Shown: positions 8,299-16,842 of the stretch, in pieces | Numbering within the stretch: position 1 is the stretch's first letter | Layout: each line of letters begins with the position of its first letter | Source: Actinomycetota bacterium | GTDB lineage: Bacteria; Actinomycetota; Thermoleophilia; BMS3ABIN01 | Assembly (NCBI GenBank): GCA_023489275.1 | Contig: JAMDDD010000032.1 | Location: forward strand, 1-41,264 | Reading direction: 5' to 3' | Length of the DNA: 41,264 nt | Made by a program: the position numbers and the translations under genes | Notes under the pieces: generated by a model | What the model was told of the DNA's origin: nothing | Seen by the model: the letters and a program-made list of their open reading frames with translations, nothing else | Database searches by the model: none

Positions 8299-8652
8299 TC
8301 AGGATCTGGAGCCCCCGGATCTGATTATTGGCGGGGAACCCTTTCTTAAGTCTTTTCTTTCATCCCTTGTTTTTTTAACTGCCTTAGCGGCTGCTTTGCG
8401 TGTATCGGCGCGTCCGGATGAGGCTGGATGATGTACCGGAGGCGCTTGTTTAAAGCAAATGCAGTCTTCTCACGGCTTAAGTCTTGGGGAGAAGCAGCCG
8501 ATTGCTGCAAACCGTGCGGACAATACCCATTTGGAGCATGTATGGCTTCGATGTGTCAAAACAATTCAAGGAGGTGCTGTTAAATTGCGGGACGTCCGGC
8601 GGCAGTTGCCGATTACAGGCCGCCGGCCGGTAATGAAAGCTAACCGAAGGCC
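8299..8652 (+). promoter_or_regulatory. structured 5' leader of the transglycosylase gene, possible c-di-AMP riboswitch
   Basis: The 859 bases between the HAD gene and the transglycosylase contain no convincing gene but several hairpins: 8299-8324 (10 bp with a bulge); a nested structure where CACGG (8471) pairs with CCGTG (8512) around GCAGC/GCTGC; and a perfect 8-bp GC stem, CCGGCGGC (8596) with GCCGCCGG (8619). Just before the ribosome binding site stands AAGCTAACCGAAGGCC (8637-8652). GCTAACC followed by a purine-rich spacer and GGC resembles the 3' end of the ydaO (c-di-AMP) riboswitch, which in Actinomycetota often controls cell-wall hydrolases. The other conserved ydaO blocks do not line up cleanly, so the RNA family is unresolved. 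Confidence 0.3.
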
Positions 8653-8673
8653 CCAGCAGGCCGGAAAGGAAGT

Positions 8674-9171
8674 ATGCGTAATGTCTCACTGGTTGTCGCG
8701 ACAGGATTGCTGGTCTTAGGCATATATGCCTTGGCGGCACAGGCGGCACAGGGTTTGGAAATGGCGGGGGCGAGGATGTCGCAACCGGGAATCGCCCGGA
8801 CGGTGCCGATTAATCAGATAGAAACAAAACAGATGGAGGCAAGGCAGCAGGCCGCCGAGCAGGCAAAGCAGCGGCAGATTCAGCAGAGCCAGGAAGCAGT
8901 GGCGCAGTTTGGGCAGTGGGGGCCTGACCTGGTAGAAGCGGCGGCGGCCTACGGGCAGAACCCCGCTACCCTTTACCGGGTGATGATTTGCGAAAGCGGG
9001 GGAGACCCGAACGCGGATAATGGTATCTGCAAAGGGTTGTTCCAGTTTAATCCCGGCACCTGGGCCGGCACGCCTTACGGCGGTGACAACATCTTTGACG
9101 GCCATGCTCAAGCGATGGCGGCCGCCTGGATGTTCGCCCAGGGGCGCAAGGATGAATGGGTCTGCCAGTAG
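8674..9171 (+). CDS. secreted lysozyme-like transglycosylase
   Basis: 165 aa with AAAGGA just before the ATG. A signal peptide occupies about residues 1-25, then a Gln/Ala-rich, probably coiled-coil stretch (45-78), then a lysozyme-like domain (about 82-165). The domain shows the lytic transglycosylase pattern: MICESGG with catalytic E107, NGICKGLFQFNPGTW (116-130), and a C-terminal AQAMAAAWMF helix. Three cysteines (106, 119, 164) could form a disulfide once exported. It resembles the actinobacterial SLT/resuscitation-promoting-factor type enzymes that cleave peptidoglycan during growth or spore/dormancy exit. It has no recognisable cell-wall anchor such as LysM. A long structured leader precedes it and a strong hairpin follows. 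Confidence 0.82.
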   Translation: MRNVSLVVATGLLVLGIYALAAQAAQGLEMAGARMSQPGIARTVPINQIETKQMEARQQAAEQAKQRQIQQSQEAVAQFGQWGPDLVEAAAAYGQNPATLYRVMICESGGDPNADNGICKGLFQFNPGTWAGTPYGGDNIFDGHAQAMAAAWMFAQGRKDEWVCQ

Positions 9172-9198
9172 CGGGCCTGCTGATTTAATAAAGGATGG

Positions 9199-9228
9199 AA
9201 GGGGCGCGCCCTTTAGGGCGCGCCCCTT
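9199..9228 (+). terminator. strong GC hairpin after the transglycosylase
   Basis: A perfect 13-bp stem, 9199-9211 with 9216-9228, around a TTTA loop, 27 bases after the stop codon. The tail after it (GCCC) lacks a T-run, so it is either a T-less terminator or an mRNA-stabilising hairpin. Confidence 0.6.
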
Positions 9229-9305
9229 GCCCTGGCGCCAGCTTTAAACCCACAGGCTTAAGGGCAGACACGCCTGACTGTCAAGTGTTCCCCGCTCGCC
9301 CCTGC

Positions 9306-9314
9306 TGATATAAT
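9306..9314 (+). promoter_or_regulatory. extended -10 promoter of leuS
   Basis: TGATATAAT is a perfect extended -10 element. The last base lies only 11 bases before the leuS ATG (9326), so transcription should start around 9321, leaving a leader of about five bases with no room for a Shine-Dalgarno sequence. No good -35 hexamer is present, as expected for extended -10 promoters. Confidence 0.6.
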
Positions 9315-9325
9315 GTTCGCTGGCC

Positions 9326-11845
9326 ATGGACAAATATGACCCCGCCAAGATAGAAGCCAAGTGGCAGCAGATATGGAAGGAGCAGGATTCCTTCCGAGTC
9401 CCAAATCCGGCCGAGCCGGGCAAAACCGACCCATCCAGGAAAAGCTACGTGCTGGAGATGCTTCCTTACCCCTCGGGGACTCTCCACATGGGGCACGTGA
9501 AGAATTACTCCATGGGGGACGTCATCGCCCGCTTCCGGGCACGGAACGGCTTTACTGTATTTCATCCGATGGGGTACGATGCCTTCGGGCTGCCGGCGGA
9601 AAACGCCGCCATCAAGACCGGCGCTCATCCCGCCGAGTTGACCAGAATTAACACCGGCAATATCAACCAGCAGTTGCACCGGCTTGGTGTTTCCATCGAC
9701 TGGAGCCGGGAGATTTCCACCTGCGATGCGGAATACTACAAGTGGACGCAATATTTCTTTCTGAAGTTTTTTGAGCGCGGCATAGCATACCGGAAAGAGG
9801 CGCCTGTCAACTGGTGTCCTTCCTGCGCGACCGTGCTCGCCAACGAGCAGGTGATCCAGGGAGAGTGCGAGCGGTGCGGCGCCACTGTTGAGCCGCGCAG
9901 CCTGACGCAATGGTTTTTCCGGATCACCGGTTATGCCGAGCGGCTCTTGGCAGATATCAACTTGCTTGATTCGTGGCCGGAGCGCGTTATTACCATGCAG
10001 CGCAACTGGATCGGCAGAAGCGAAGGCGCTGAGGTTGTCTTCCGTGTCGCCGGCCTCGATATTGATATCCCCGTGTTTACCACACGGCCTGACACCCTTT
10101 TCGGCGCCACTTTCTTTCTGCTGGCTCCCGAGCATGAGCTGGTCGAGACGCTGGTGGACGGCACGGAGTATGAGAATCCGGTCCGTGATTATGTCACGGC
10201 GGCGCGGCTGAAGCCGGCCGCTGACCGCGCCGCGGCCGGGCGTGGCAAGACAGGGGAATTCACCGGACGTTTCGCCATAAATCCCGTCAACGGAGAGTCG
10301 ATCCCGATCTACGTGAGCGATTATGTGCTGATGGAGTACGGGACCGGCGCAATCATGGCGGTGCCGGCCCACGACCAGCGCGATTTTGAGTTTGCCAGGA
10401 AGTTTGGCATCGAGGTTCGCGTGGTTGTATCCGGGGATGGAGCCGGCGCCGGTGACGGCCCGGCGATGGCGGCGGCGTTTACCGAGGACGGAGTGATGGT
10501 CAATTCCGGCCGTTTTGACGGTATGCCAAATCGCGACGCCGGCCGCGCCATCACGGAGTGGCTTGGTGTTGAACACCTGGGCCGCGCCGCCGTCAGCTAC
10601 CGTCTCCGCGACTGGCTGATTAGCCGCCAGCGTTACTGGGGCGCGCCCATTCCCGTTATCTATTGCGACCGGTGCGGCGCCGTTCCCGTTCCTGAGGCTG
10701 ATTTGCCGGTGCTATTGCCGGAAGTTGGTGACTATGCTCCCAAAGGCAAGTCGCCGATTGCCGCCAATGAAGAATTTGTCAACACGACCTGTCCGTCCTG
10801 CGGTGGACCGGGACGGCGGGAGACTGATACCATGGACACCTTTGTCGATTCGTCATGGTATTTTCTCCGCTATACCGATCCGCATAATGACCTGGCGCCG
10901 TTTGACAAGGCCGTTGCCGGTTACTGGATGCCCGTAGACCAGTACATCGGCGGTGTGGAGCATGCCATTCTTCACTTGATGTATGCGCGCTTTTTCACCA
11001 AGGTCCTGTTTGACATGAAGCTAGTGAATTTCCGCGAGCCATTCCGCAATCTTTTTACCCAGGGGATGATTTATTACAAGGGCGCCAAGATGAGCAAATC
11101 CAAGGGAAATGTCGTAAATCCGGATGAGCATGTGGAGCGTTACGGTGCCGACACGCTCCGGCTTTATGTTCTTTTCATGGGGCCGCCGGAGCTGGACGTC
11201 GAATGGCAGGATCAGGGGATCGAGGGCGCCTTCCGGTTTCTGGGAAGAGTCTGGCGGCTGGTGGGTGAGATTATCGAAAAAACGGAGGCGGGGGAAAGCG
11301 GCGCAGCTGCGATGGCTCCGGTAGCGGGACCGGTTGTTTCCGGCGAAGCGGTCGGCCTGATGCGGAAGACTCACCAGACCATCACCAGGGTGACCGCGGA
11401 TATCGGGGAGCGCTTTCATTTTAACACCGCGATCAGCGCCGTCATGGAGCTTGTTAATCAGGCATACCTGATCAAGGACGGGCTCTTTTCTTCAGAGGAT
11501 GGCAGGCTGGCGCTGCGGTTTACCGCAGAGACAATCGTTCAGCTGCTGGATCCGTTCTGCCCGCATATCAGCGCTGAGCTATGGGAGCGGCTGGGCCACG
11601 AAGAACTCTGGCAGCACCCATGGCCTCAAGCCGACGCGGTTTATCTGGAAGAGGAAACTTACGAGCTGGTCGTCCAGGTCAACGGAAAGGTGCGTGACCG
11701 TTTGCAAATGGCGGCAGCCGCTTCGAAGGACGAGCTGGTCGCGGCGGCGCGAGCAAGCGGCAAGGCCGGACGTTATACGGAAGGCAAACAGGTGATTAAG
11801 GAGATCGTCGTTCCCGGACGGCTGGTCAACATCGTTGTTAAATAA
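9326..11845 (+). CDS. leuS: leucyl-tRNA synthetase
   Basis: 839 aa, class Ia aminoacyl-tRNA synthetase charging tRNA-Leu in the cytoplasm. The ATP-binding HMGH lies at 54-57 within YPSGTLHMGHVKNY, and KMSKS at 588-592. The editing domain (about 225-420) contains TTRPDTLFGATF and the aspartate-bearing VPAHDQRDFEFA. Two Cys-x2-Cys pairs sit near 160-180 and two more around 450-490, suggesting zinc sites. The anticodon-binding and C-terminal domains are complete (ending VVQVNGKVRDR and VVPGRLVNIVV). The start has no ribosome binding site but has a promoter immediately upstream. A leuS-comEA-comEC-holA order is common in Gram-positive genomes. Confidence 0.98.
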   Translation: MDKYDPAKIEAKWQQIWKEQDSFRVPNPAEPGKTDPSRKSYVLEMLPYPSGTLHMGHVKNYSMGDVIARFRARNGFTVFHPMGYDAFGLPAENAAIKTGAHPAELTRINTGNINQQLHRLGVSIDWSREISTCDAEYYKWTQYFFLKFFERGIAYRKEAPVNWCPSCATVLANEQVIQGECERCGATVEPRSLTQWFFRITGYAERLLADINLLDSWPERVITMQRNWIGRSEGAEVVFRVAGLDIDIPVFTTRPDTLFGATFFLLAPEHELVETLVDGTEYENPVRDYVTAARLKPAADRAAAGRGKTGEFTGRFAINPVNGESIPIYVSDYVLMEYGTGAIMAVPAHDQRDFEFARKFGIEVRVVVSGDGAGAGDGPAMAAAFTEDGVMVNSGRFDGMPNRDAGRAITEWLGVEHLGRAAVSYRLRDWLISRQRYWGAPIPVIYCDRCGAVPVPEADLPVLLPEVGDYAPKGKSPIAANEEFVNTTCPSCGGPGRRETDTMDTFVDSSWYFLRYTDPHNDLAPFDKAVAGYWMPVDQYIGGVEHAILHLMYARFFTKVLFDMKLVNFREPFRNLFTQGMIYYKGAKMSKSKGNVVNPDEHVERYGADTLRLYVLFMGPPELDVEWQDQGIEGAFRFLGRVWRLVGEIIEKTEAGESGAAAMAPVAGPVVSGEAVGLMRKTHQTITRVTADIGERFHFNTAISAVMELVNQAYLIKDGLFSSEDGRLALRFTAETIVQLLDPFCPHISAELWERLGHEELWQHPWPQADAVYLEEETYELVVQVNGKVRDRLQMAAAASKDELVAAARASGKAGRYTEGKQVIKEIVVPGRLVNIVVK

Positions 11846-11867
11846 TTGATGGTTAGTTAAATCAGCT

Positions 11868-11936
11868 GTCATCCTCAGCCGAAGGAAATGATCTTGTGAA
11901 AAACCCGATTCTTTGCCGCTTTGGGCTCGGAATGAC
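11868..11936. repeat. imperfect inverted repeat of the GTCATyC-GAATGAC type
   Basis: The left end reads GTCATCCTCAGCCGAAGG and the right end, read on the other strand, GTCATTCCGAGCCCAAAG. The ends are related inverted sequences about 30 bases each around a short A-rich centre (TGTGAAAAA). This is the style of intergenic repeat (GTCATTC...GAGC...AAGAATC) seen scattered through many bacterial genomes. Only one copy is in this window, downstream of leuS. Confidence 0.6.
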
Positions 11937-12089
11937 AAATCTTGACAGATATCGGCCGTAATTTTATCTTTCCGGGCGCGCAGAATGATGGTTGGCGTCC
12001 GGGCGCTCATGCAGGAGGCCGCCGGCCGGCGGATGTGGAACAAAACATATTGAAATTTCTGGTTTATTGTTATATATATTGAGCAGCTG

Positions 12090-12111
12090 GGCGGCGAGAG
12101 CCGTCTTTTTT
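12090..12111 (+). terminator. intrinsic terminator between leuS and comEA
   Basis: GGCGGC, a GAGA tetraloop and GCCGTC form a six-pair stem (one G-U) followed by six T residues at 12106-12111. It lies 245 bases after leuS and 76 bases before comEA, just after an AT-rich TTATATATATT (12070-12080) that could be a comEA -10 region, so it may end leuS transcription or attenuate comEA. A palindrome CCGCCGGCCGGCGG lies at 12019-12032. Nothing else in 11846-12186 looks coding. Confidence 0.6.
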
Positions 12112-12186
12112 CATGCCCGCGTCAGTGCGGCAGCAAGCTGGCGCTGACATGAAGAGACGGCGTGTTGACAAAATTGGAGCATATAC

Positions 12187-12774
12187 GTGCCCGGCATCTC
12201 CCAGCGTCAAATCATTGCCTGGTCTTTGGCCGGCCTTCTTGTGCTCATCATCGGAGCCGGTTATCTGCGGGGACACTTTGCGGGAGGCGGCCCCGGAACC
12301 GCGACGGCCATCACCATCGTTGCTCCCCGCCAGGGGGAGCAACATCCAGAAAAAATCGTGATTCACGTCGTTGGGGCTGTGGCGCATCCCGGCCTGTACG
12401 AATCCAGCAGCGGCGCCCGGGTAGCGGACGCCATCGGGCTTGCCGGCGGGGCCACTCAATCGGCAGACCTCTCACGCATCAATCTGGCGGCAAAAATTGC
12501 TGATGGGCAGCAAGTGATCGTTCCCGAAAAGGGAGCGCCTGCCGCTGCCGGCGCGGCGAATTCTTCCCCTGCGCAAGCACAGGCGCCAGTCAATCTCAAT
12601 TCTGCTACGGTCGATCAGCTGACGACGCTGGATGGCGTCGGTCCAAAAACGGCTCAAAAAATCATCGAATACCGTGAAGCTCATGGAGGTTTTAAAAATG
12701 TGGAAGATTTGCTTCAGGTGCCCGGTATTGGACCTGTCAAGCTGGACCGGATCAAGGATGCGGTGACAGTTTAG
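12187..12774 (+). CDS. comEA: competence protein ComEA, DNA receptor
   Basis: 195 aa from a GTG start with TTGGAG upstream. A single membrane anchor (8-26) is followed by a SLBB domain (about 56-113, IVIHVVGAVAHPG) and, after an Ala-rich linker (115-133), a tandem helix-hairpin-helix DNA-binding domain with LDGVGPKTAQKI (148-159) and VPGIGPVKLDRI (178-189). ComEA binds incoming double-stranded DNA outside the membrane and hands it to ComEC, encoded next. The 598-base gap before comEC is unusual for this gene pair. Confidence 0.95.
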   Translation: MPGISQRQIIAWSLAGLLVLIIGAGYLRGHFAGGGPGTATAITIVAPRQGEQHPEKIVIHVVGAVAHPGLYESSSGARVADAIGLAGGATQSADLSRINLAAKIADGQQVIVPEKGAPAAAGAANSSPAQAQAPVNLNSATVDQLTTLDGVGPKTAQKIIEYREAHGGFKNVEDLLQVPGIGPVKLDRIKDAVTV

Positions 12775-13041
12775 AGCACCTTGCCAACTACAGCATGGGA
12801 TTTGGCGAGTCTCTGCCGTTTCGCAGGTACTTGTGAACCTGAGGAACGGCGAGTTGGCGAATGGCTGCTGCTCCGGGTGCGATTCGTCGCTGTCATGGTT
12901 CGCCACGGTTGTTAATCCGGTTTGCGAGGGCCTGTGATTCAGGCGGATATCGCGAAAAACTGCGTCCCCGGGGGGCCAACGATTTAAGTTTGATTCAGGG
13001 GTTAACGGATGCTAGAGCGAAGGTTTTGCTCTTGCAACCTT

Positions 13042-13066
13042 GCGGCGCTGCCGGAGGCAGCGCCGC
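13042..13066 (+). terminator. GC-rich hairpin downstream of comEA
   Basis: GCGGCGCTGCC and GGCAGCGCCGC make a perfect 11-bp stem with a three-base loop, 268 bases after comEA. No T-run follows (CGGTTGG), so it could be a terminator, an RNA-stability element or part of a leader for the genes that follow. Positions 12775-13041 show nothing else I can support. Confidence 0.4.
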
Positions 13067-13125
13067 CGGTTGGTAGAAGTGCCGCCAGTGCGCCGCCAGG
13101 TTTTCCCCCCCAGCAAGGAGCCAGC

Positions 13126-13356
13126 ATGTACCCCTTACAGGAAAAACAAAACAGCGTACTTCGATTCCGGACGGGTGAAAACCTGAACCGTTCGACACTA
13201 GCATATTTTTATCATAGGCGAGGGTCAAATTTCCACTTTTATCGAGATTCTGCCGTTTTTGTCCCGGAAAATGCCCGCGAACATGCCCGCGAACAGGGGA
13301 GCGTTTCAGAGAAGCAGCGAAAAGATTTTTTTACCGTAAGCGCGGAAAATCACTAG
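13126..13356 (+). CDS. possible small protein upstream of comEC, 76 aa
   Basis: A tentative gene. ATG 13126 has a perfect AAGGAG at 13115-13120 with five bases spacing, better than the site of comEC itself, and the frame ends at TAG 13354-13356, 16 bases before the comEC start. The protein is soluble, basic in its first half and charged in its second, with a small direct repeat (AREHAREQ) caused by a repeated ATGCCCGCGAAC-type word at about 13270-13293. It matches no family I recognise. It may be a leader peptide, or the ribosome binding site may be a coincidence. Confidence 0.3.
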   Translation: MYPLQEKQNSVLRFRTGENLNRSTLAYFYHRRGSNFHFYRDSAVFVPENAREHAREQGSVSEKQRKDFFTVSAENH

Positions 13357-13372
13357 TGGAAACGGCGCGACC

Positions 13373-15733
13373 GTGAAGAAAATTTTCAATTTCGTGGCTA
13401 CGGCGCCGGTTGCCTATCTGGGCGGTATATTGCTTTGTCTAATCGTGCATTCATGGTATGTGGCCGCTGCCGCGGGATGCGCGGCGGCTCTTATGCTCGT
13501 CATGGCGCTGATCACGAGAAGGGGCGGCGTATTGCTGCTGGCCGGATTTGTCGGGTTGGGATTGCTGATCGGCTCATCCCGCCTGGAAATGCTTTCAGCC
13601 AGTCCGCTGAAGGACCAGTTTCTGGGAAAGCGAGTGGCAATTGAGGCAGCCGTGACGGCTGCCTCAAAAGTTAAGGGAGAGTCAGAAAAATTCACCGCCC
13701 ATGTTGACACTGTGAATTATGATAAAGCCAGTATCACCGATGATGAAGACATTCTGGTTGAAATCGCCTGCCGCTCAAGCTGTCAGGGGGACGGCAGCTT
13801 TCAGCCCGGCGAACATGTCACGATTACAGGTTTAGTCAAAGAGGCACGGGCTTCTTCCGGGGCCGATTTTGATTATGGTCTTTACCTGAGGCGGCAGGGA
13901 ATCAACGCCGTTATCGAGGCCGGCCCGGCAGGTATCAAGCGAGTACACGGGAAGCAGGGGGAATGGTCGCGGATAACCGGCGCCGTCCGGAACTACGCTC
14001 TTTCCAGCCTGGGGACCGGAGGCTGGGGCAGCGCCGGATCTGTTCTGAAAGGCATGGTGCTCGGTGACACGGACTCCGTTCCAGACCAGATCATATCTGA
14101 TTTTCAGGGCGCCGGTATCCTGCACATGCTCGCCGTTTCCGGTGAAAACGTGGTACTGCTCGGATTCGTCGTGTCGATAATTTGCCGGGCGCTTTATGTC
14201 CCCAGGTTGATCTCGTCCATTGTGTCAATCATCGTCATTTGTTTCTACGTGCCTGTAACGGGCTCTGGACCATCGATTGTCCGGGCTGGCGTGGTCGGCG
14301 TTCTCGGGCTGATGGCGCTGCTTTTTTCCCGGCAGTCGAACCGCTACCATTTCCTGGCGCTGGCCGCTGCCGTGATACTCACCCTGAATCCATACAGCCT
14401 GTTTGATCCCGGATTTCAGCTGTCATTTGCCGCCGTGCTTGCCATCTTTATGATCGCGCCGCTAGTTCACGTCCCTTTAAGACGCCTGCCGGAACTGCTG
14501 CGGGAGGTAATATCCGTGTCGGTTGCCGCCGGCCTGGCGACTGCCCCGATCACGCTGGTCCATTTTCAGCAGGTATCGCTGGTAACGGTGCCGGCAAACA
14601 TCGCCGCCGAGCCCATGGCCGGTCCGGTAATGGCGCTCGGAGTGTTGTCAATTCTGGCCAATCTGGTTTCCCCGGATCTTTGCTGGCTGCTAAACGCCAT
14701 GATGGCGGCCTGCACCGGCTATATTATCAGCGCCGCTCATTTTTTCGCGTCTCTGCCTGGCGCGGTATACACTGGCCGGGCGCCCTCGATTGCGGCTGTG
14801 TTCGGGTATTATGCGGCGCTTGCCGGCGCTGTTCTTGCCGCCGGGCAAGGCGGCGCTTCCCGGGTGCGGGCGTGGGCGGTAAGTATTACCGGTGGCCGGC
14901 GGCGCCATCTGGCCCTGGCTGTTGTCGCGCTGATTTTGCTGGCCGCAGCGGGATTTGCCTGTTTTGGCAGGAGCGGCGCGGCGCATGCACCTGCCGGCTT
15001 CACAATTTCTTTTCTGGATGTCGGCCAGGGGGATGCGGAGCTGTTTCAGGCCCCCGGAGGCGCAACTGTCCTTATCGACGGCGGCCCTGGCTCGGGAGTG
15101 CTGGACCGCTTATCGGAGAGCGGCGTCTCCCGTCTGGACGCTGTCATCCTGACCCACGCGCACGCGGATCACCTCACGGGGCTGATAGAGGTTCTGAAAC
15201 ACTATCCGGTCGCCGCAGTTTTCGATGGCGGGCCCCAGACAAACAGCCCGCTTTACCGGGATTTTCTCACGCAGATCGATGAAAAACATATTCCTTACCG
15301 GGTGCTTCGCCGGGGACAGACCCTAAATTTTGGCGAGCTGGCGATGCAGGTCTATAATCCCGGCGAGAGGCAAAATCCCGATGATCCCAACGCAAACTCG
15401 GTGGTGCTGGTCGCGAGCTACCGCGGTGTTGATATACTTTGTCCAGGAGATGCTGAGAGCGATGTGCTCGGTACGCTCGGGCTCCCGCCGGTGGATATCT
15501 ACAAGGTTGGCCACCATGGCAGCAAGGACGGGTCGCTGGCAGGGCTGCTGGCGCGGTTGCAGCCGCAAGTGGCGGTCATATCAGTTGGCGCGCAAAACGA
15601 CTATGGACACCCGGCCGCCAGCACTGTCTCCAAGTTAAAGCAGGCGGGGACGCGCATTTTCCGGACCGATCACCAGGGAACGATCCGGGTAACCATTTCT
15701 GATAAAGGAATTGAGGTTAAGTCAGAAAAGTGA
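13373..15733 (+). CDS. comEC: competence protein ComEC/Rec2, DNA uptake channel
   Basis: 786 aa, GTG start. Order of domains: N-terminal membrane helices and an OB-fold DUF4131 region (to about 200), the polytopic Competence domain (about 225-490, with HMLAVSGENVVLLGF near its start), and a C-terminal metallo-beta-lactamase-like domain (about 540-780) with TxHxHxDH at 594-601 (THAHADH) and a second metal histidine pair in GHHGSKDG. ComEC moves single-stranded DNA across the membrane; the C-terminal domain is thought to degrade the other strand. Full length and intact, so natural transformation is plausible if pilus genes exist elsewhere. It overlaps holA by four bases. Confidence 0.95.
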   Translation: MKKIFNFVATAPVAYLGGILLCLIVHSWYVAAAAGCAAALMLVMALITRRGGVLLLAGFVGLGLLIGSSRLEMLSASPLKDQFLGKRVAIEAAVTAASKVKGESEKFTAHVDTVNYDKASITDDEDILVEIACRSSCQGDGSFQPGEHVTITGLVKEARASSGADFDYGLYLRRQGINAVIEAGPAGIKRVHGKQGEWSRITGAVRNYALSSLGTGGWGSAGSVLKGMVLGDTDSVPDQIISDFQGAGILHMLAVSGENVVLLGFVVSIICRALYVPRLISSIVSIIVICFYVPVTGSGPSIVRAGVVGVLGLMALLFSRQSNRYHFLALAAAVILTLNPYSLFDPGFQLSFAAVLAIFMIAPLVHVPLRRLPELLREVISVSVAAGLATAPITLVHFQQVSLVTVPANIAAEPMAGPVMALGVLSILANLVSPDLCWLLNAMMAACTGYIISAAHFFASLPGAVYTGRAPSIAAVFGYYAALAGAVLAAGQGGASRVRAWAVSITGGRRRHLALAVVALILLAAAGFACFGRSGAAHAPAGFTISFLDVGQGDAELFQAPGGATVLIDGGPGSGVLDRLSESGVSRLDAVILTHAHADHLTGLIEVLKHYPVAAVFDGGPQTNSPLYRDFLTQIDEKHIPYRVLRRGQTLNFGELAMQVYNPGERQNPDDPNANSVVLVASYRGVDILCPGDAESDVLGTLGLPPVDIYKVGHHGSKDGSLAGLLARLQPQVAVISVGAQNDYGHPAASTVSKLKQAGTRIFRTDHQGTIRVTISDKGIEVKSEK

Positions 15734-16719
15734 CTGTTAGAAGCAAAAAAGCAGAAAAGCTAAAGCCGGTCTATTTGATTACGGGGAGCGATGGGCCCAA
15801 GGTGGAAAAAGCCATTCGCCGGCTGCGGGAACGAGTGGCTTCTGACTCTGGCACGGACCTGAACATCGATGTCTTCGATGCCTCCGTGAGCCCGGCGCTG
15901 GAGGTACTTCAGGCGGCGGGGACACTTCCCTTTGGCGAGGGCGTGCGCCTGGTGCTGGTCAAGAATGCCGGCTCCTTCAGCAAGCCCGACAAGGACGCAA
16001 TTTGTACATATCTTTCGGATCCGCCCGCGCATGCGGTGCTGGCGCTGACGGGAGGAGGTATCCGCAAGAATGAGGCTCTATATAAAGCGGTGCAGGCGTC
16101 GGGCCAGGTACTCTCGTTTGAGTCGCCGTCACCGGCCAATCTGCCGCGCTGGGCGCAGGAACAGGCCGCCGGTCTGAGCTTGAAGCTGGGATTAAGGGAG
16201 GCGCGCCGGCTTGTCTTTCTGACCGGTGCGGACCAGCGGGCCATCATTGCCGAGCTGGAGAAGTTGTCTGCCTACCTTGGCGGCGCCGCCGCCGTTGGCA
16301 TGGAAGAGATCGAGGACCTTTGCTGGGTTTCCAGCGAGGTGCGGATCTGGGATCTGACCGATGCCCTGGGAGCCAAGGACAGGGCCGCTGTCTTCCGGCA
16401 TCTGGAAGCGATGCTGGCGACCCAAACAGCTCCGGCTGCCGCCTTTTTTTCCATCGCCCGGCATCTGCGGATGCTGGCGGAGGTAGTTGCCGCGTGCGAC
16501 CGGGGCGAGAATGCCGCCGGCGCCGCCCAGGCACTGGGATTAAAGCCTTATCCGGCCAAAAAGCTGGCGGAGCAAAGCAAGGGGTTCACGGCCGCCGAGC
16601 TGCGGCGGGCGGTCTGCATTATTGCCGAGCTGGATGCTGATATCAAAGGGCGGGTTGACATCTCGCCTGACCTTGCTCTAGAGATGGCGCTGTCTCGGGT
16701 GCTTGATGCGGTCAGCTAA
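15730..16719 (+). CDS. holA: DNA polymerase III subunit delta
   Basis: 329 aa, GTG start overlapping the comEC stop. The layout is that of HolA: an N-terminal domain beginning YLITGSD with a P-loop-like region lacking the Walker lysine, ALTGG strand, a region around DQRAIIAELEKLSAYLG, and a helical C-terminal collar domain with LGLKPYPAKKLAEQSKGF. Delta opens the beta clamp within the clamp-loader complex. The comEC-holA pair is usual in Gram-positive genomes and is most often followed by rpsT, which here lies 7 kb away on the other strand. Confidence 0.93.
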   Translation: MTVRSKKAEKLKPVYLITGSDGPKVEKAIRRLRERVASDSGTDLNIDVFDASVSPALEVLQAAGTLPFGEGVRLVLVKNAGSFSKPDKDAICTYLSDPPAHAVLALTGGGIRKNEALYKAVQASGQVLSFESPSPANLPRWAQEQAAGLSLKLGLREARRLVFLTGADQRAIIAELEKLSAYLGGAAAVGMEEIEDLCWVSSEVRIWDLTDALGAKDRAAVFRHLEAMLATQTAPAAAFFSIARHLRMLAEVVAACDRGENAAGAAQALGLKPYPAKKLAEQSKGFTAAELRRAVCIIAELDADIKGRVDISPDLALEMALSRVLDAVS

Positions 16720-16842
16720 CAACCGTTTAAGGTTCAAAGTTCAAAGTGCGAATCGGGAAAAACCCGGCGCCCGGTATGACGGAATTTGGCCGCCGCGAGG
16801 CCGCAGTGGCGCAGGGAAGACGGCAGCGCCAGTTCTCAATGC

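Noticed and set aside
9281-10576. 431-residue minus-strand frame inside leuS
   Set aside because: The opposite strand carries leuS with all its motifs; this frame is an artefact of its codon bias.
14680-15282. 200-residue plus-strand frame inside comEC
   Set aside because: Arg/Cys-rich composition typical of a shifted frame of a GC-rich gene; comEC has intact motifs across it.
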